A stretch of 64,000 nt of DNA from Leclercia adecarboxylata (lineage in GTDB: Bacteria > Pseudomonadota > Gammaproteobacteria > Enterobacterales > Enterobacteriaceae). The position numbers were made by a program, and so were the translations under genes. Positions 44,956 through 57,422 of this stretch are shown here, piece by piece. Numbering within the stretch: position 1 is the first letter of the stretch; each line of letters begins with the position of its first letter. The notes under the pieces were generated by a model. It searched no databases, was not told where the DNA came from, and worked only from the letters and a program-made list of their open reading frames with translations. The stretch spans positions 992,001 through 1,056,000 of the forward strand of contig NZ_CP098325.1 of assembly GCF_023639785.1 (NCBI RefSeq), given 5' to 3'.

Positions 44956-44981
44956 CGCCCGGCGGCGCCGTTCGCCGGGCG
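44956..44981. terminator. GC-rich hairpin between ybaA and pdeB
   Basis: CGCCCGGCG (44956-44964) pairs with CGCCGGGCG (44973-44981). It is REP-like, sits between two convergent genes and has no T run. Confidence 0.65.
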
Positions 44982-46550
44982 CTAAGCGTGAGACTCGGGG
45001 TCGAGATTGTTCTCCGCCCACTGAATAAATGCCTCTTTTGGCAGGGCTTTGCTGTAAAACCACCCCTGACCGTACTGCACTCCGTGGCTCCGTAGCCATG
45101 CCAGCTGGCCTTCGGTTTCAATCCCTTCTGCCACCATATCCAGGTTGAGTGATTTGGCCATCTCAATGATATGCGAGGTCACGTTTTTGTATTCCAGCGC
45201 GTCCACAAAGGACTTGTCTATTTTCAGCGTATCGACGTCCAGATCCTGGAGATAGCTGAGGCTGGAGTAGCCCGTTCCGAAGTCATCGATATAGACCGAG
45301 TGGCCTGCGCGCCTGAAGGCGGCAATGGCCGGGGCGCTGACGGCGGGATCGGCAAAGCCCCGCTCGGTCAGCTCCAGCGCAATCTGCGAGGGGGGAAGCT
45401 GCCACTGCTTCAGCAGGCGGCTCAGCAACGGCAGCACGGTTTTGGAAATCAAATCCTCCGGCGCCAGATTAATCGAGATATGGTGGCCCGGATGATGGCG
45501 CAGCCACTCGCCCATCTCCTCAAAGACTTTTTCGATGATAAGCGTTGTCAGCTGATTCGTCAGGCCCGTCTGCTCTGCCAGGGAGACGAAAATGTCCGGC
45601 GACAGGTAGCTGCCGTCCGGCTGCGGCCAGCGTGCAAGCGCTTCCGCACCCGTCAGCCTGCCGCTGTTTAACGCCACAATCGGCTGGAAATGAACCTGAA
45701 ACTCCCGGGCATTAATGGCATCCAGTAAACGATGCCGGGGCGACTGCAGACGGCGTAACACGCGGTATATAAACCCGGCCGTCAGTAAACTGATCAGGAT
45801 GCCAAAAGGCAGCCAGAAAATAAGCTGGTGGTGCCAGCTCTCTTTTAAGGGTTTCAGGGAAGACCACGCCACAATGGTGAACCCTAAGTCGGAGACATCG
45901 TGGCGGTTGTACATGACTCCATCATGCTGAAAATGTGCGCTGCCGCTGCGCTGCATTTCTCTGAATACCTGCATATCCAGGCTGTTACTGCTGGCAAAAA
46001 CGATGTTGCGGCGCACGCCCACCAGCGCCACGTCGACCGACCAGGAGCCAAAGGGGATCACGTCGATCAGCGAGGCCGGATCGATCATGACAACATAGTG
46101 TTCGGTGCCAATCGCGGCCATATAGCGGTCAAGGCCCAGGTCGTTGTGCGAGGTGACCCAGGCCCGATAGCCGTCCGGGGTGATGCGCATGGCTGGTGGA
46201 AAAGGAGCAGCATGGCTCTCCTGCTCCAGCGATGAGCAGCGAGGTTTCAGATCCTCAACGTAAAGGACTTCCTGAATATAGCGCCAGGAGAAAGAGGCGC
46301 GGCGCATGGCCATCGCATGGTCGTAACTGCAGGGGATCCCTTTGAAAGCCTGCATTTCAGTCAGGGCAGATTTCGCCTGGTTAACCACCCTGTCGGTCCG
46401 GATTTGCACGCGTGCAGAGTAGTCGTTCAGATCCTCAACAAACTTATCTTCCGCATTGCGGTGCGCCAGCCAGACGCTCAGGCAGACAGGGGCAAGGACT
46501 GCAATAATGAGTACACAGATAACCGCACTGACCAGGTGTCGGGTTGTCAT
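44982..46550 (-). CDS. pdeB: Membrane-bound cyclic-di-GMP phosphodiesterase (CSS-EAL)
   Basis: 522 residues. N-terminal transmembrane helix (about 8-28), a periplasmic CSS-motif domain (Cys in GIPCSYDHAM and in the RCSSLE motif, likely a redox-sensitive disulfide), a second helix (about 240-262), and a cytoplasmic EAL domain. The EAL motif (GAEALARW) and DDFGTGYSSL with its metal-binding Asp pair are present, so the domain should be active in degrading c-di-GMP. E. coli PdeB (YlaB) is the positional orthologue. In this family, periplasmic redox state is thought to control stability or activity. Confidence 0.93.
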   Translation of the reverse strand: MTTRHLVSAVICVLIIAVLAPVCLSVWLAHRNAEDKFVEDLNDYSARVQIRTDRVVNQAKSALTEMQAFKGIPCSYDHAMAMRRASFSWRYIQEVLYVEDLKPRCSSLEQESHAAPFPPAMRITPDGYRAWVTSHNDLGLDRYMAAIGTEHYVVMIDPASLIDVIPFGSWSVDVALVGVRRNIVFASSNSLDMQVFREMQRSGSAHFQHDGVMYNRHDVSDLGFTIVAWSSLKPLKESWHHQLIFWLPFGILISLLTAGFIYRVLRRLQSPRHRLLDAINAREFQVHFQPIVALNSGRLTGAEALARWPQPDGSYLSPDIFVSLAEQTGLTNQLTTLIIEKVFEEMGEWLRHHPGHHISINLAPEDLISKTVLPLLSRLLKQWQLPPSQIALELTERGFADPAVSAPAIAAFRRAGHSVYIDDFGTGYSSLSYLQDLDVDTLKIDKSFVDALEYKNVTSHIIEMAKSLNLDMVAEGIETEGQLAWLRSHGVQYGQGWFYSKALPKEAFIQWAENNLDPESHA

Positions 46551-46683
46551 GCTCCTGTTTCCTTTTATAACGCCTGAGTGGGGCGCCCAGGCTTACGTAC
46601 CATTTTAAGTGAATTATTCGCAAAGCGTAACGCGGTTATCACCCCAGACGCAGGTTGTTTTTCCATCGTGACTCGGATATGCT

Positions 46684-46704
46684 AATTGTTATGTTATAAC
46701 AATT
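46684..46704 (+). promoter_or_regulatory. Candidate Zur box in front of rpmJ2
   Basis: Perfect palindrome AATTGTTAT-gtt-ATAACAATT, 21 bp, 16 bp before the rpmJ2 start. It resembles the Zur consensus (TGTTATNNTATAACA core). It would repress the gene when zinc is sufficient. Confidence 0.75.
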
Positions 46705-46720
46705 CATTTTTGAGGTAAGC

Positions 46721-46861
46721 ATGCAGGTTCTGAATTCATTGCGCAGTGCCAAACAACGTCACCCAGATTGTCAGATCGTGAAACGAAAAGGGCGGCTGTA
46801 TGTGATATGCAAATCTAATCCGCGCTTTAAGGCGGTGCAGGGACGTAAGAAGAGACGTTAA
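46721..46861 (+). CDS. rpmJ2: Zinc-independent ribosomal protein L36 paralogue (bL36, C-minus type)
   Basis: 46 residues (also ykgO), starting [14 protein letters not shown] after GAGGT. Compared with the zinc-binding L36, two of four ligands are lost: Cys17 and Cys30 remain, but the first Cys of the CxxC pair is His14 and the final His position is Arg. This is the C-minus paralogue that replaces zinc-containing L36 during zinc starvation. The Zur-like box upstream supports this. In E. coli it is paired with rpmE2 (ykgM); no rpmE2 is adjacent here. Confidence 0.92.
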   Translation: MQVLNSLRSAKQRHPDCQIVKRKGRLYVICKSNPRFKAVQGRKKRR

Positions 46862-46918
46862 GCGGGTAGAGGTGCCTGCCGCTGAAAGCGAAGCTGACGG
46901 CGGCAGGTCAGAGCGGGA

Positions 46919-47383
46919 TCAGGCTGTCGCGCGTGAAAGCGTAAAGACGTCGTAGAAGGAGAGCTCGCCTTTGGTGGCGATCATCTTCTGCAATTTCTCT
47001 TTTTGCTGTGACTCGACGTTGGGCGAGTGCAGAATGTTTTCGATCAGCTGACCAGGGACAAAGCGAGTGTTATACCACTCCCCGTTGTAGCAAACGCGAA
47101 AATCCAGTACATCAATATCTTCATAGCGGTAGCGCGGATTAACGTCGAAGAAGAAGAAGGCGTTAAAGACGATAAACAATACCACCAGCAACCAGACGGA
47201 ACCGATCAGGGTTTCTGACTGCAGCATCACCACCAGCGTTGCCAGCCAGGCTGCGTACATAGCGATAAACAGACCGGGATGTTTGCGAATAAAACTGATG
47301 CTGAAACGCGGTTTGTTGTCACGCTTTTCACGAACATTGAGATCGTCAATGGTTTCGGTAAGCAGGCGTTGTATCTCGGTCAT
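46919..47383 (-). CDS. ylaC: Inner-membrane protein YlaC
   Basis: 154 residues with two membrane helices (about 35-75: [20 protein letters not shown], then [18 protein letters not shown]). The soluble C-terminal part reads [20 protein letters not shown] and beyond. Function is unknown. The start at [16 protein letters not shown] was chosen over an ATG 20 codons upstream because it follows an AGGGCAGAAG site and matches E. coli YlaC (156 residues). It keeps its position between pdeB and hha. Confidence 0.92.
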   Translation of the reverse strand: MTEIQRLLTETIDDLNVREKRDNKPRFSISFIRKHPGLFIAMYAAWLATLVVMLQSETLIGSVWLLVVLFIVFNAFFFFDVNPRYRYEDIDVLDFRVCYNGEWYNTRFVPGQLIENILHSPNVESQQKEKLQKMIATKGELSFYDVFTLSRATA

Positions 47384-47649
47384 CTTCTGCCCTTTGTGAA
47401 TTCGACTCAATACGAAGGATCCGTATATTTTAAGTGACCACAATGTGTGTGGAAAGTAACAGTTATGCTAAGAAAAATCATAACAGTTACCCGAAAAGGG
47501 CGGATGAGATAACAGGGTCTGTCTGTTCCGTACAACACAACCTCTCCATGGGCGATAGCGTCAGCCCAACCGGGTGAAGACTTGCCTGTAACGCAACGTA
47601 TGAAGTACCTGAAAGGAGAGCGATTATCCCTGATAACTGTCAGACATAA
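47384..47649. other. Gap where E. coli carries maa
   Basis: 266 bp between ylaC and hha with no supported reading frame. E. coli has the maltose acetyltransferase gene maa here. I see no remnant of the Maa hexapeptide repeats. CCTCTCC (about 47545) and GGAGAG (about 47622) could pair over about 80 nt; whether this is transcribed is unknown. Confidence 0.5.
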
Positions 47650-47868
47650 TCAGCGTACAAACTTCCATACCGCAGTAGGAATTTTATCATATAGCTTATT
47701 CATCGTCAGTTCGGCCAGACGATGATCCGCTGCTGAATAGAATACTGCCAGTTCATTATCAGAAAGCTCGTATTTATTTTTTTCAATCACGCGCTCAAGG
47801 GTGTCAATTGACTGACAACGTCGCAAACGCATCAAATAATCAGTCTTGGTTAATGGTTTATCAGACAT
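47650..47868 (-). CDS. hha: Haemolysin expression-modulating protein Hha
   Basis: 72 residues, nearly identical to E. coli Hha. It is a small helical protein that joins H-NS to silence horizontally acquired genes and controls haemolysin and biofilm functions. Conserved residues include [23 protein letters not shown] and the Asp in [19 protein letters not shown]. It lies 8 bp after tomB in the same transcript and works with it as a toxin-antitoxin-like pair. Confidence 0.97.
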   Translation of the reverse strand: MSDKPLTKTDYLMRLRRCQSIDTLERVIEKNKYELSDNELAVFYSAADHRLAELTMNKLYDKIPTAVWKFVR

Positions 47869-47876
47869 AAATTCAC

Positions 47877-48269
47877 CTAATTGTTTGTAATAATTTTAAC
47901 TGGAGAAGCTAACGGATTAGCTCTGCTTGCCGTAACAAAACAACGAAAAAGCCGATTGCCCGATTTACGCCATTTTTGCAAATCCTGTGCGTTAATGCCG
48001 TAACTGCTGAATAACATAAAAGTGTCATCCAGGTATTCGTCAATTTGCTCAATCAACTTATTATCTTCGTTATACTTAATTTTATAATTAAGGGCGAAGG
48101 TAGCAATATGTTCAATCAACTCGTTTAGCTGCAAATTAATGGCAGACGTAGGATCGTTTACCCAGCCATGATTGCTCTCATCGAGATTGGTCAGGCAGTC
48201 ATGGTACAGGGATTCACAAAGGAATTTCAACTGTGCAATATCTTGCCTTTTGGGCGAGTATTCGTCCAT
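47877..48269 (-). CDS. tomB: Hha-opposing biofilm regulator/antitoxin TomB
   Basis: 130 residues. Residues 1-112 are close to E. coli TomB ([20 protein letters not shown], then [14 protein letters not shown] and [13 protein letters not shown]). The last 18 differ and are longer ([19 protein letters not shown] against the shorter E. coli end). TomB attenuates Hha toxicity, possibly by oxygen-dependent oxidation of an Hha cysteine. It is the first gene of tomB-hha; its promoter lies in the 489-bp gap toward acrB. Confidence 0.95.
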   Translation of the reverse strand: MDEYSPKRQDIAQLKFLCESLYHDCLTNLDESNHGWVNDPTSAINLQLNELIEHIATFALNYKIKYNEDNKLIEQIDEYLDDTFMLFSSYGINAQDLQKWRKSGNRLFRCFVTASRANPLASPVKIITNN

Positions 48270-48758
48270 AGCGCATCCCCTTTTTGAGTGATTTTTTACT
48301 CACCGAACATCGTTGTCGGGAAGGGTACAACTGACTTAGCGTCAACGGCGACTGTTATGCCTCTTGCTTTAACTATAATCTACTCTAATCAGGATTTCAC
48401 CGCGCTATTACGAAAAATTACAATTACGCAGCACTTTACCATCTGTGGCAGTCACTGTGTTATATATTGTTTTATCCTGACACGGAGCTTTACTTATCAC
48501 CGGTCGTGATCTTTCAATCACTTCAAAAATGACGCGCAAGCCAGGTTAAAATCAAAAAACACCAGGAATACTCTTAATACCTAAGAAGCAACGCATAAAA
48601 TTGAGAGTTTCTGTAAAAGAACCAGGCTAAATATGATAAGTCCTTTAAGCGTTACATTAAATATATAAACCCTCAATAAGCTAATTTTATGATTTTCAAT
48701 TGCTAAAAAAAAGGCCGCATATGCGGCCTTTTTAACGGTTAACCCCGTATCGGTGTCA
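48270..48758. other. AT-rich gap between tomB and acrB
   Basis: 489 bp without a credible gene. It must hold the tomB promoter, reading on the minus strand, and the acrAB terminator. Base composition is much more AT-rich than the flanks, as expected for an H-NS/Hha-bound region. No clear small-RNA structure was recognised. Confidence 0.6.
48705..48733. terminator. Terminator of acrAB
   Basis: AAGGCCGCAT and ATGCGGCCTT (48711-48730) form a continuous palindrome flanked by A and T runs, so it can end transcription from both sides. It lies 26 bp past the acrB stop. Confidence 0.88.
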
Positions 48759-51902
<3,144 letters not shown>

Positions 51903-51921
51903 TTAACGGCTCCTGTTTAAG

Positions 51922-53115
51922 TTAAGACTTAGGTTGTTCTGACTGACCGCCTGCTGAGGCTTGTTGTTGATTGTCAGACGTGACCTCTTGCGCTTTTACC
52001 TTGGCGCCTGGGCGAACTTTTTGTAATCCGGTAATAATGACGCGATCGCCATCTTTCAGACCTTCGGTCACCAGCCATTTATCACCAATGGCCTGGGTCG
52101 CCGTGATCTGACGAACTTCGACTTTGTCTTCAGCGCCAATCACCATCGCGCTGGCATCGCCGCGCGGTGTGCGGGTCACACCCTGCTGTGGAACCAGCAG
52201 TGCGGTTGGGTTAGTGCCTTCTTCCAGGCTTGCACGAACGAACATACCCGGTAACAGCGTATGGTTCGGGTTCGGGAAGATAGCGCGCAGGGTAATAGAA
52301 CCGGTGGTCTGATCGACCGTTACGTCAGAGAACTCGAGGCTGCCGGCCTGCGGGAACTTAATGCCGTCGCTGGTAACCAGTTCAACTTTAGCTTTGCCGT
52401 TTTCCTGCTTCAGCGTGCCGTTCTCCAGCTCCTGTTTCAGGCGCAGGAAATCATTGCTCGACTGGGTAACATCGACATAGATCGGGTCAAGCTGCTGCAC
52501 GGTTGCCAGCGCGTTAGTCTGGCCATTCTGCACCAGCGCACCTTCGGTCACGGATGATTTACCAATGCGGCCGCTGATAGGTGAGGTCACTTTGGTATAG
52601 GCCAGGTTGATGCGTGCAGTTTCAACGGCGGCTTTTGCCGCAAGAACGGCAGCATTAGCCTGCTGTGCGTCAGCCTGAGCGCTATCGTATTCCTGTTGGC
52701 TGATGTACTGAGTACCCAGCAGTTTCTGATAACGGTTGACGGTCAGCTGGGCAATTTTTGCAGCAGCCTGCGCTTTGGCCAGATCGCCTTTCGCGCTTTC
52801 GTAGTTAGCCTGATAGGTAGCGGGATCAATCTGATACAGAGAATCACCCGCTTTTACATCGCCACCTTCAGTAAAGTTACGTTTCAGGATGATGCCACTC
52901 ACCTGTGGACGCACTTCCGCAATGCGGTAAGCACTGGTACGGCCGGGTAATTCAGTTGTTATCTGGAGAGGTTCGGTTTTGAGCGTCACGACGCCAACTT
53001 CTGGCACCTGCTGAGCTCCTTGTTGAGCCTGTTTTTCGTCACATCCTGTAAGCGCTAAGCTGCCTGAAAGCATCAGAACGATCGCCAGAGGCGTTAACCC
53101 TCTGTTTTTGTTCAT
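51922..53115 (-). CDS. acrA: Periplasmic membrane-fusion lipoprotein AcrA
   Basis: 397 residues, the E. coli length. Signal peptide with lipobox LALTGC (Cys25). Lipoyl halves flank a long alpha-hairpin (about 100-170), followed by beta-barrel and membrane-proximal domains. It connects AcrB to TolC. The C-terminal tail is Gln/Ser-rich. The start at MNKNRGLTPLA, not the ATG at 53175, gives the proper signal peptide. It is the first gene of acrAB; the divergent gene is the repressor acrR, 142 bp away. Confidence 0.97.
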   Translation of the reverse strand: MNKNRGLTPLAIVLMLSGSLALTGCDEKQAQQGAQQVPEVGVVTLKTEPLQITTELPGRTSAYRIAEVRPQVSGIILKRNFTEGGDVKAGDSLYQIDPATYQANYESAKGDLAKAQAAAKIAQLTVNRYQKLLGTQYISQQEYDSAQADAQQANAAVLAAKAAVETARINLAYTKVTSPISGRIGKSSVTEGALVQNGQTNALATVQQLDPIYVDVTQSSNDFLRLKQELENGTLKQENGKAKVELVTSDGIKFPQAGSLEFSDVTVDQTTGSITLRAIFPNPNHTLLPGMFVRASLEEGTNPTALLVPQQGVTRTPRGDASAMVIGAEDKVEVRQITATQAIGDKWLVTEGLKDGDRVIITGLQKVRPGAKVKAQEVTSDNQQQASAGGQSEQPKS

Positions 53116-53205
53116 ATGTAAACCTCGAGTTTCCGATTTCAAATTGATCAATGGATCAAGCGTCCACAAACCCATTGCTGCGTTTATATTATCGTCGTGC
53201 TATGG

Positions 53206-53229
53206 TACATACATTCATAAATGTATGTA
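53206..53229. promoter_or_regulatory. AcrR operator
   Basis: A 24-bp palindrome: arms TACATACATT and AATGTATGTA around CATA. It corresponds to the E. coli AcrR-binding site. It lies between divergent acrA and acrR and can control both. Confidence 0.9.
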
Positions 53230-53257
53230 AATCTGACGCCTGTAAATTCACCTGCGC

Positions 53258-53277
53258 ATGGCACGAAAAACCAAACA
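53258..53277 (-). promoter_or_regulatory. Candidate marbox overlapping the acrR start codon
   Basis: ATGGCACGAAAAACCAAACA matches the MarA/SoxS/Rob consensus AYnGCACnnWnnRYYAAAYn at every fixed position. It begins at the acrR ATG and is 143 bp upstream of acrA. Whether it is the functional acrAB marbox is inference. Confidence 0.6.
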
Positions 53278-53911
53278 ACAAGCACTTGCAACACGCCAAC
53301 ACATCCTTGATGTCGCTTTACGCTTGTTTTCGCAACAGGGGGTTTCATCCACCTCTCTGGCACAGATAGCTCAGGCGGCTGGGGTAACCCGGGGAGCGAT
53401 TTACTGGCATTTCAAAAATAAGTCAGATTTATTTGGTGAAATTTGGGAGTTGTCAGAGTCCAGTATTGGAGATCTCGAGACTGAGTATCGGGCAAAATTC
53501 CCTGACGATCCACTCTCAGTTTTGAGAGAACTTCTGGTTTACATTCTTGAAGCAACAGTGACTGAAGAGCGTCGCCGTCTGATGATGGAAATTATCTTCC
53601 ATAAATGTGAATTTGTTGGGGAAATGGCGATCGTGCAACAGGCGCAGCGCAGCCTCTGTCTGGCCAGTTACGATCGTATTGAACAGACGCTGATCCACTG
53701 TATCAAAGCGAAAATGCTTCCCGCCAATCTGCTGACCCGTCGCGCCGCCATTCTGATGCGCAGCTATATTTCCGGTCTGATGGAAAACTGGCTCTTTGCT
53801 CCGCAGTCTTTTGATCTGCAACGTGAAGCCCGTGATTATGTCGCCATTCTGCTGGAAATGTATCAGTTCTGCCCTACGCTCCGCGCCCAGCCTGAGACCC
53901 TGCGGGCCTGA
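53258..53911 (+). CDS. acrR: TetR-family repressor AcrR
   Basis: 217 residues (E. coli 215). N-terminal TetR helix-turn-helix (about 10-56: [20 protein letters not shown], then [21 protein letters not shown] segment [12 protein letters not shown]) and a C-terminal ligand-binding domain that accepts drugs and dyes. It represses acrAB and itself from the palindrome in the divergent gap. No frameshift or truncation is present, so local repression of the pump should be intact in this strain. Confidence 0.96.
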   Translation: MARKTKQQALATRQHILDVALRLFSQQGVSSTSLAQIAQAAGVTRGAIYWHFKNKSDLFGEIWELSESSIGDLETEYRAKFPDDPLSVLRELLVYILEATVTEERRRLMMEIIFHKCEFVGEMAIVQQAQRSLCLASYDRIEQTLIHCIKAKMLPANLLTRRAAILMRSYISGLMENWLFAPQSFDLQREARDYVAILLEMYQFCPTLRAQPETLRA

Positions 53912-54020
53912 CCCCCAGGAATTATCCAGGAGCCCCCAGTTGACGCTATTTTGCTTTCAACTGGCGTGATATTCTTCACGCCGGTCTATTGGGTCATTCA
54001 TCACACAAATTACACATATT

Positions 54021-57000
54021 ATGTCGCACTACACACGCAAACAGCATTCTGTTTTTGCCTTTATCCTGGTTTTCTTTTTTGCCTTCCTGGCTTCGCCGGT
54101 TGCCTTTGCGCGTGGCGATAACACCAGTGACATGCCAACCCGGGCAGATGTTCAGAGTCAGCTCGATAGCCTGAGCAAACAAAAAGAGCTTACTCCTCAG
54201 GATAAGCTGGTGCAGAAGGACCTGACTGAAACCCTGGAAACAATCGATAAGATCGAGCGGGTCAAGGCCGAAACCACACAATTACGTCAGAAAGTGGCTC
54301 AGGCACCCGAAGCGATGCGCAAGGCGACCGAAAGCCTGAATGCGCTGAGCGATGTCGATAATGATGACGAAACCCGCAAAACGCTGGCGACGCTCTCATT
54401 GCGCCAGCTGGAACAGCGCGTGTCCCAGCTTCTGGACGACCTGCAAACAGCCCAGAGCGATCTCGCCACCTACAACAGCCAGCTGGTTTCCCTGCAAACC
54501 CAGCCCGAGCGTGTACAGAATGCGATGTATACGGCGTCTCAGGAACTGCAGCAGATCCGCAATCGCCTGAACGGTACCTCTGCGGGGGAGGCGGCGTTAC
54601 GCCCCACGCAGCAGACGTTACTCCTGACGCAGCAGGTTCTGCTGAATGCCCAGATTGAACAGCAGCGTAAGAGCCTGGAAGGCAACACCGTTTTGCAGGA
54701 TACCCTGCAAAAACAGCGCGACTATGTCACGGCCAACATCAACCGACTGGAACACCAGCTGCAGCTGCTGCAGGAGGCGGTGAACAGTAAGCGACTCACT
54801 CTGACCGAGAAAACCGCCCAGGAAGCCGTAAACCCGGACGAAAACGCCCGTATCCAGGAAAATCCGCTGGTGAAGCAAGAGCTGGATATTAACCATCAGC
54901 TTAGCCAGCGTTTGATCAAAGCGACCGAAAACGGCAACTCGCTGGTTCAGCAGAATATTAAAGTGAAAAACTGGCTGGATCGCGCCCTGCAGTCGGAACG
55001 TAATATCAAAGAGCAGATTGCCGTCCTTAAAGGCAGCCTGCTGCTGTCGCGTATCCTTTATCAGCAACAGCAGACCCTGCCTTCCGCCGATGAGCTGGAG
55101 GACATGACCAACCGCATCGCGGATCTGCGACTTGAGCAGTTTGAGGTCAACCAGCAGCGCGACGCTCTGTTCCAGACCGATGCCTTCGTCGCCAGACTGG
55201 AAGAAGGCCACAGCAGCGACGTCAATAGCGAGGTCCACGATGCGCTGCTGCAGGTGGTGGATATGCGCCGCGAGCTGCTGGACCAGATGAACAAACAGCT
55301 GGGCAATCAGCTGATGATGGCCATTAACCTGCAGATCAACCAGCAACAGCTGGTGAGCGTATCCAAAAGCCTGCAGGAGATCCTCACCCAGCAAATCTTC
55401 TGGGTAAACAGCAATAAACCCATGGACTGGGACTGGATTAAATCTTTCCCGGGCATGCTGAAAGACCAGATTAAGGCGATGAAAATCACCGTTAACTGGG
55501 AAAAAGCAGGCCCTGCAGTGGCGTTTGCTTTCCTGGCGGGTCTACCGCTGTTGCTGATTGCCGGCCTGATTCGCTGGCGTCTCGCCTGGCTGAAAAAATA
55601 CCAGACGAAGCTGGCGCAGGAGGTGGGACAGCTGCGTAATGACAGCCAGCTTCACACCCCGAAAGCGATTCTTATCGATTTGATCCGTGCCCTGCCGGTC
55701 TGTCTGTTTATCCTTGCTGCTGGCCTGATCCTGCTGACCATGCAGCTCAACATCAGCGATCTGCTGTGGGCCTTCAGCAAAAAGCTGGCCCTCTTCTGGC
55801 TGGTCTTTGGCCTGTGCTGGAAAGTGCTTGAAAAAGACGGCGTGGCGGTAAACCACTTCAATATGCCTGCCCAGCTGACCAGTCACTGGCGCCGCCAGAT
55901 TGTGCGCGTCAGCCTGGCGCTGTTGCCGCTGCACTTCTGGTCCGTGGTGGCGGAACTCTCTCCGCTGCATCTGATGGATGATGTGCTGGGGCAGTTTGTT
56001 ATCCTGCTTAACCTGCTGCTGATTAGCGTGCTGATGTGGCCGATGTGCCGCGACAGCTGGCGCGACAAAGAGTCTCATGCCATCCGCCTTGTGACCGTCA
56101 CCGTGCTCTCTGTCATTCCGGTGGCGCTAATGGTGCTGACGGCAACCGGCTATTTCTATACCACCCTGCGTCTTTCAGGCCGCTGGATTGAAACCGTCTA
56201 TCTGGTGCTCATCTGGAACCTGCTCTATCAGACCGTGCTGCGCGGGCTCAGCGTTGCCGCGCGCCGTATTGCCTATCGTCGTGCTCTGGCGCGTCGACAG
56301 AATATGGTGAAAGAGGGGGCTGAAGGCGCCGAGCCGCAGGAAGAGCCGACCATCGCTCTGGAGCAGGTAAACCAGCAAACGCTGCGTATTACCATGCTGG
56401 TGATGATTGCTCTGTTCGGCGTGATGTTCTGGGCGATCTGGTCTGATTTAATCACCGTTTTTGCCTACCTCGACAGCATTACGCTGTGGCACTACAACGG
56501 TACCGAAGCGGGCGCGGCGGTAGTGAAAAACGTCACCATGGGCAGCCTGCTGTTTGCGCTGGTTTCGTCGGTGGTGGCCTGGGCCTTGATCCGCAACCTG
56601 CCCGGTCTGCTGGAAGTGCTGGTGCTCTCGCGCCTGAACATGCGCCAGGGGGCCTCCTACGCCATTACCACTATCCTGAACTACGTGATTCTGGTGGTTG
56701 GCGCCATGACCGTCTTCGGGTCGCTCGGCGTGTCGTGGGATAAGCTGCAGTGGCTGGCGGCGGCGTTGTCGGTCGGTCTTGGTTTTGGTTTGCAGGAGAT
56801 CTTCGGTAACTTCGTCTCAGGTCTTATCATCCTGTTCGAACGTCCGGTGCGTATCGGCGATACGGTGACCATCGGCACCTTCTCGGGTACCGTCAGCAAG
56901 ATCCGTATTCGCGCCACCACGATCACCGACTTCGATCGCAAAGAGGTGATCATCCCGAACAAAGCGTTCGTGACCGAGCGTCTGATCAACTGGTCGCTCT

Positions 57001-57368
57001 CGGACACCATTACCCGCGTGGTGATCCGCCTCGGCGTGGCTTATGGCTCCGATCTGGATGCGGTGAAAAACGTGCTGCTGAAAGCGGCGATGGATCACCC
57101 GAAAGTGATGCACGATCCTGAGCCGGCCGTCTTCTTTACCACCTTCGGGCCGAGCACCTTAGATCATGAATTGCGTCTGTACGTGCGTGAATTGCGTGAC
57201 CGTAGCTACACGGTGGATGAGCTGAACCGCACCATCGAACGCCTTTGCCGCGAGAACAACATCAATATCGCGTTCAACCAGCTTGAAGTGCATCTGCGTA
57301 ATGAGAAGGGCGACGAGCATACTGAAGTTAAACGTGAAATTAAGGGTGACGACCCGACGCCAGCGTGA
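54021..57368 (+). CDS. mscK: Potassium-dependent mechanosensitive channel MscK
   Basis: 1115 residues (E. coli 1120; older names kefA, aefA). Signal peptide (about 1-32), a long periplasmic coiled-coil region (35-460) rich in Gln and Leu heptads, about eleven membrane helices (495-900), and the MscS pore and vestibule (905-1100) with GLGFGLQEIFGNFVSG and the beta-domain VRIGDTVTIG. It opens under membrane tension and depends on external potassium. It lies 109 bp after acrR, probably with its own promoter, and is convergent with rsmS. Confidence 0.96.
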   Translation: MSHYTRKQHSVFAFILVFFFAFLASPVAFARGDNTSDMPTRADVQSQLDSLSKQKELTPQDKLVQKDLTETLETIDKIERVKAETTQLRQKVAQAPEAMRKATESLNALSDVDNDDETRKTLATLSLRQLEQRVSQLLDDLQTAQSDLATYNSQLVSLQTQPERVQNAMYTASQELQQIRNRLNGTSAGEAALRPTQQTLLLTQQVLLNAQIEQQRKSLEGNTVLQDTLQKQRDYVTANINRLEHQLQLLQEAVNSKRLTLTEKTAQEAVNPDENARIQENPLVKQELDINHQLSQRLIKATENGNSLVQQNIKVKNWLDRALQSERNIKEQIAVLKGSLLLSRILYQQQQTLPSADELEDMTNRIADLRLEQFEVNQQRDALFQTDAFVARLEEGHSSDVNSEVHDALLQVVDMRRELLDQMNKQLGNQLMMAINLQINQQQLVSVSKSLQEILTQQIFWVNSNKPMDWDWIKSFPGMLKDQIKAMKITVNWEKAGPAVAFAFLAGLPLLLIAGLIRWRLAWLKKYQTKLAQEVGQLRNDSQLHTPKAILIDLIRALPVCLFILAAGLILLTMQLNISDLLWAFSKKLALFWLVFGLCWKVLEKDGVAVNHFNMPAQLTSHWRRQIVRVSLALLPLHFWSVVAELSPLHLMDDVLGQFVILLNLLLISVLMWPMCRDSWRDKESHAIRLVTVTVLSVIPVALMVLTATGYFYTTLRLSGRWIETVYLVLIWNLLYQTVLRGLSVAARRIAYRRALARRQNMVKEGAEGAEPQEEPTIALEQVNQQTLRITMLVMIALFGVMFWAIWSDLITVFAYLDSITLWHYNGTEAGAAVVKNVTMGSLLFALVSSVVAWALIRNLPGLLEVLVLSRLNMRQGASYAITTILNYVILVVGAMTVFGSLGVSWDKLQWLAAALSVGLGFGLQEIFGNFVSGLIILFERPVRIGDTVTIGTFSGTVSKIRIRATTITDFDRKEVIIPNKAFVTERLINWSLSDTITRVVIRLGVAYGSDLDAVKNVLLKAAMDHPKVMHDPEPAVFFTTFGPSTLDHELRLYVRELRDRSYTVDELNRTIERLCRENNINIAFNQLEVHLRNEKGDEHTEVKREIKGDDPTPA

Positions 57369-57377
57369 AATGACCTT

Positions 57378-57404
57378 TACCCTCGCCCCAAAGGGGTGAG
57401 GGTA
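57378..57404. terminator. Hairpin between mscK and rsmS
   Basis: taccctcgcccc (57378-57389) pairs with ggggtgagggta (57393-57404) around aaa, with one G-T pair. It belongs to a ccctcacccc-type intergenic repeat, part of which continues into the 3' end of rsmS. Confidence 0.75.
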
Positions 57405-57422
57405 TAGTTTGCTTCCTCTTAC

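Noticed and set aside
48288..48509. 73-codon frame on the + strand in the tomB-acrB gap
   Set aside because: No ribosome-binding site, atypical composition and antisense to the likely tomB promoter region.
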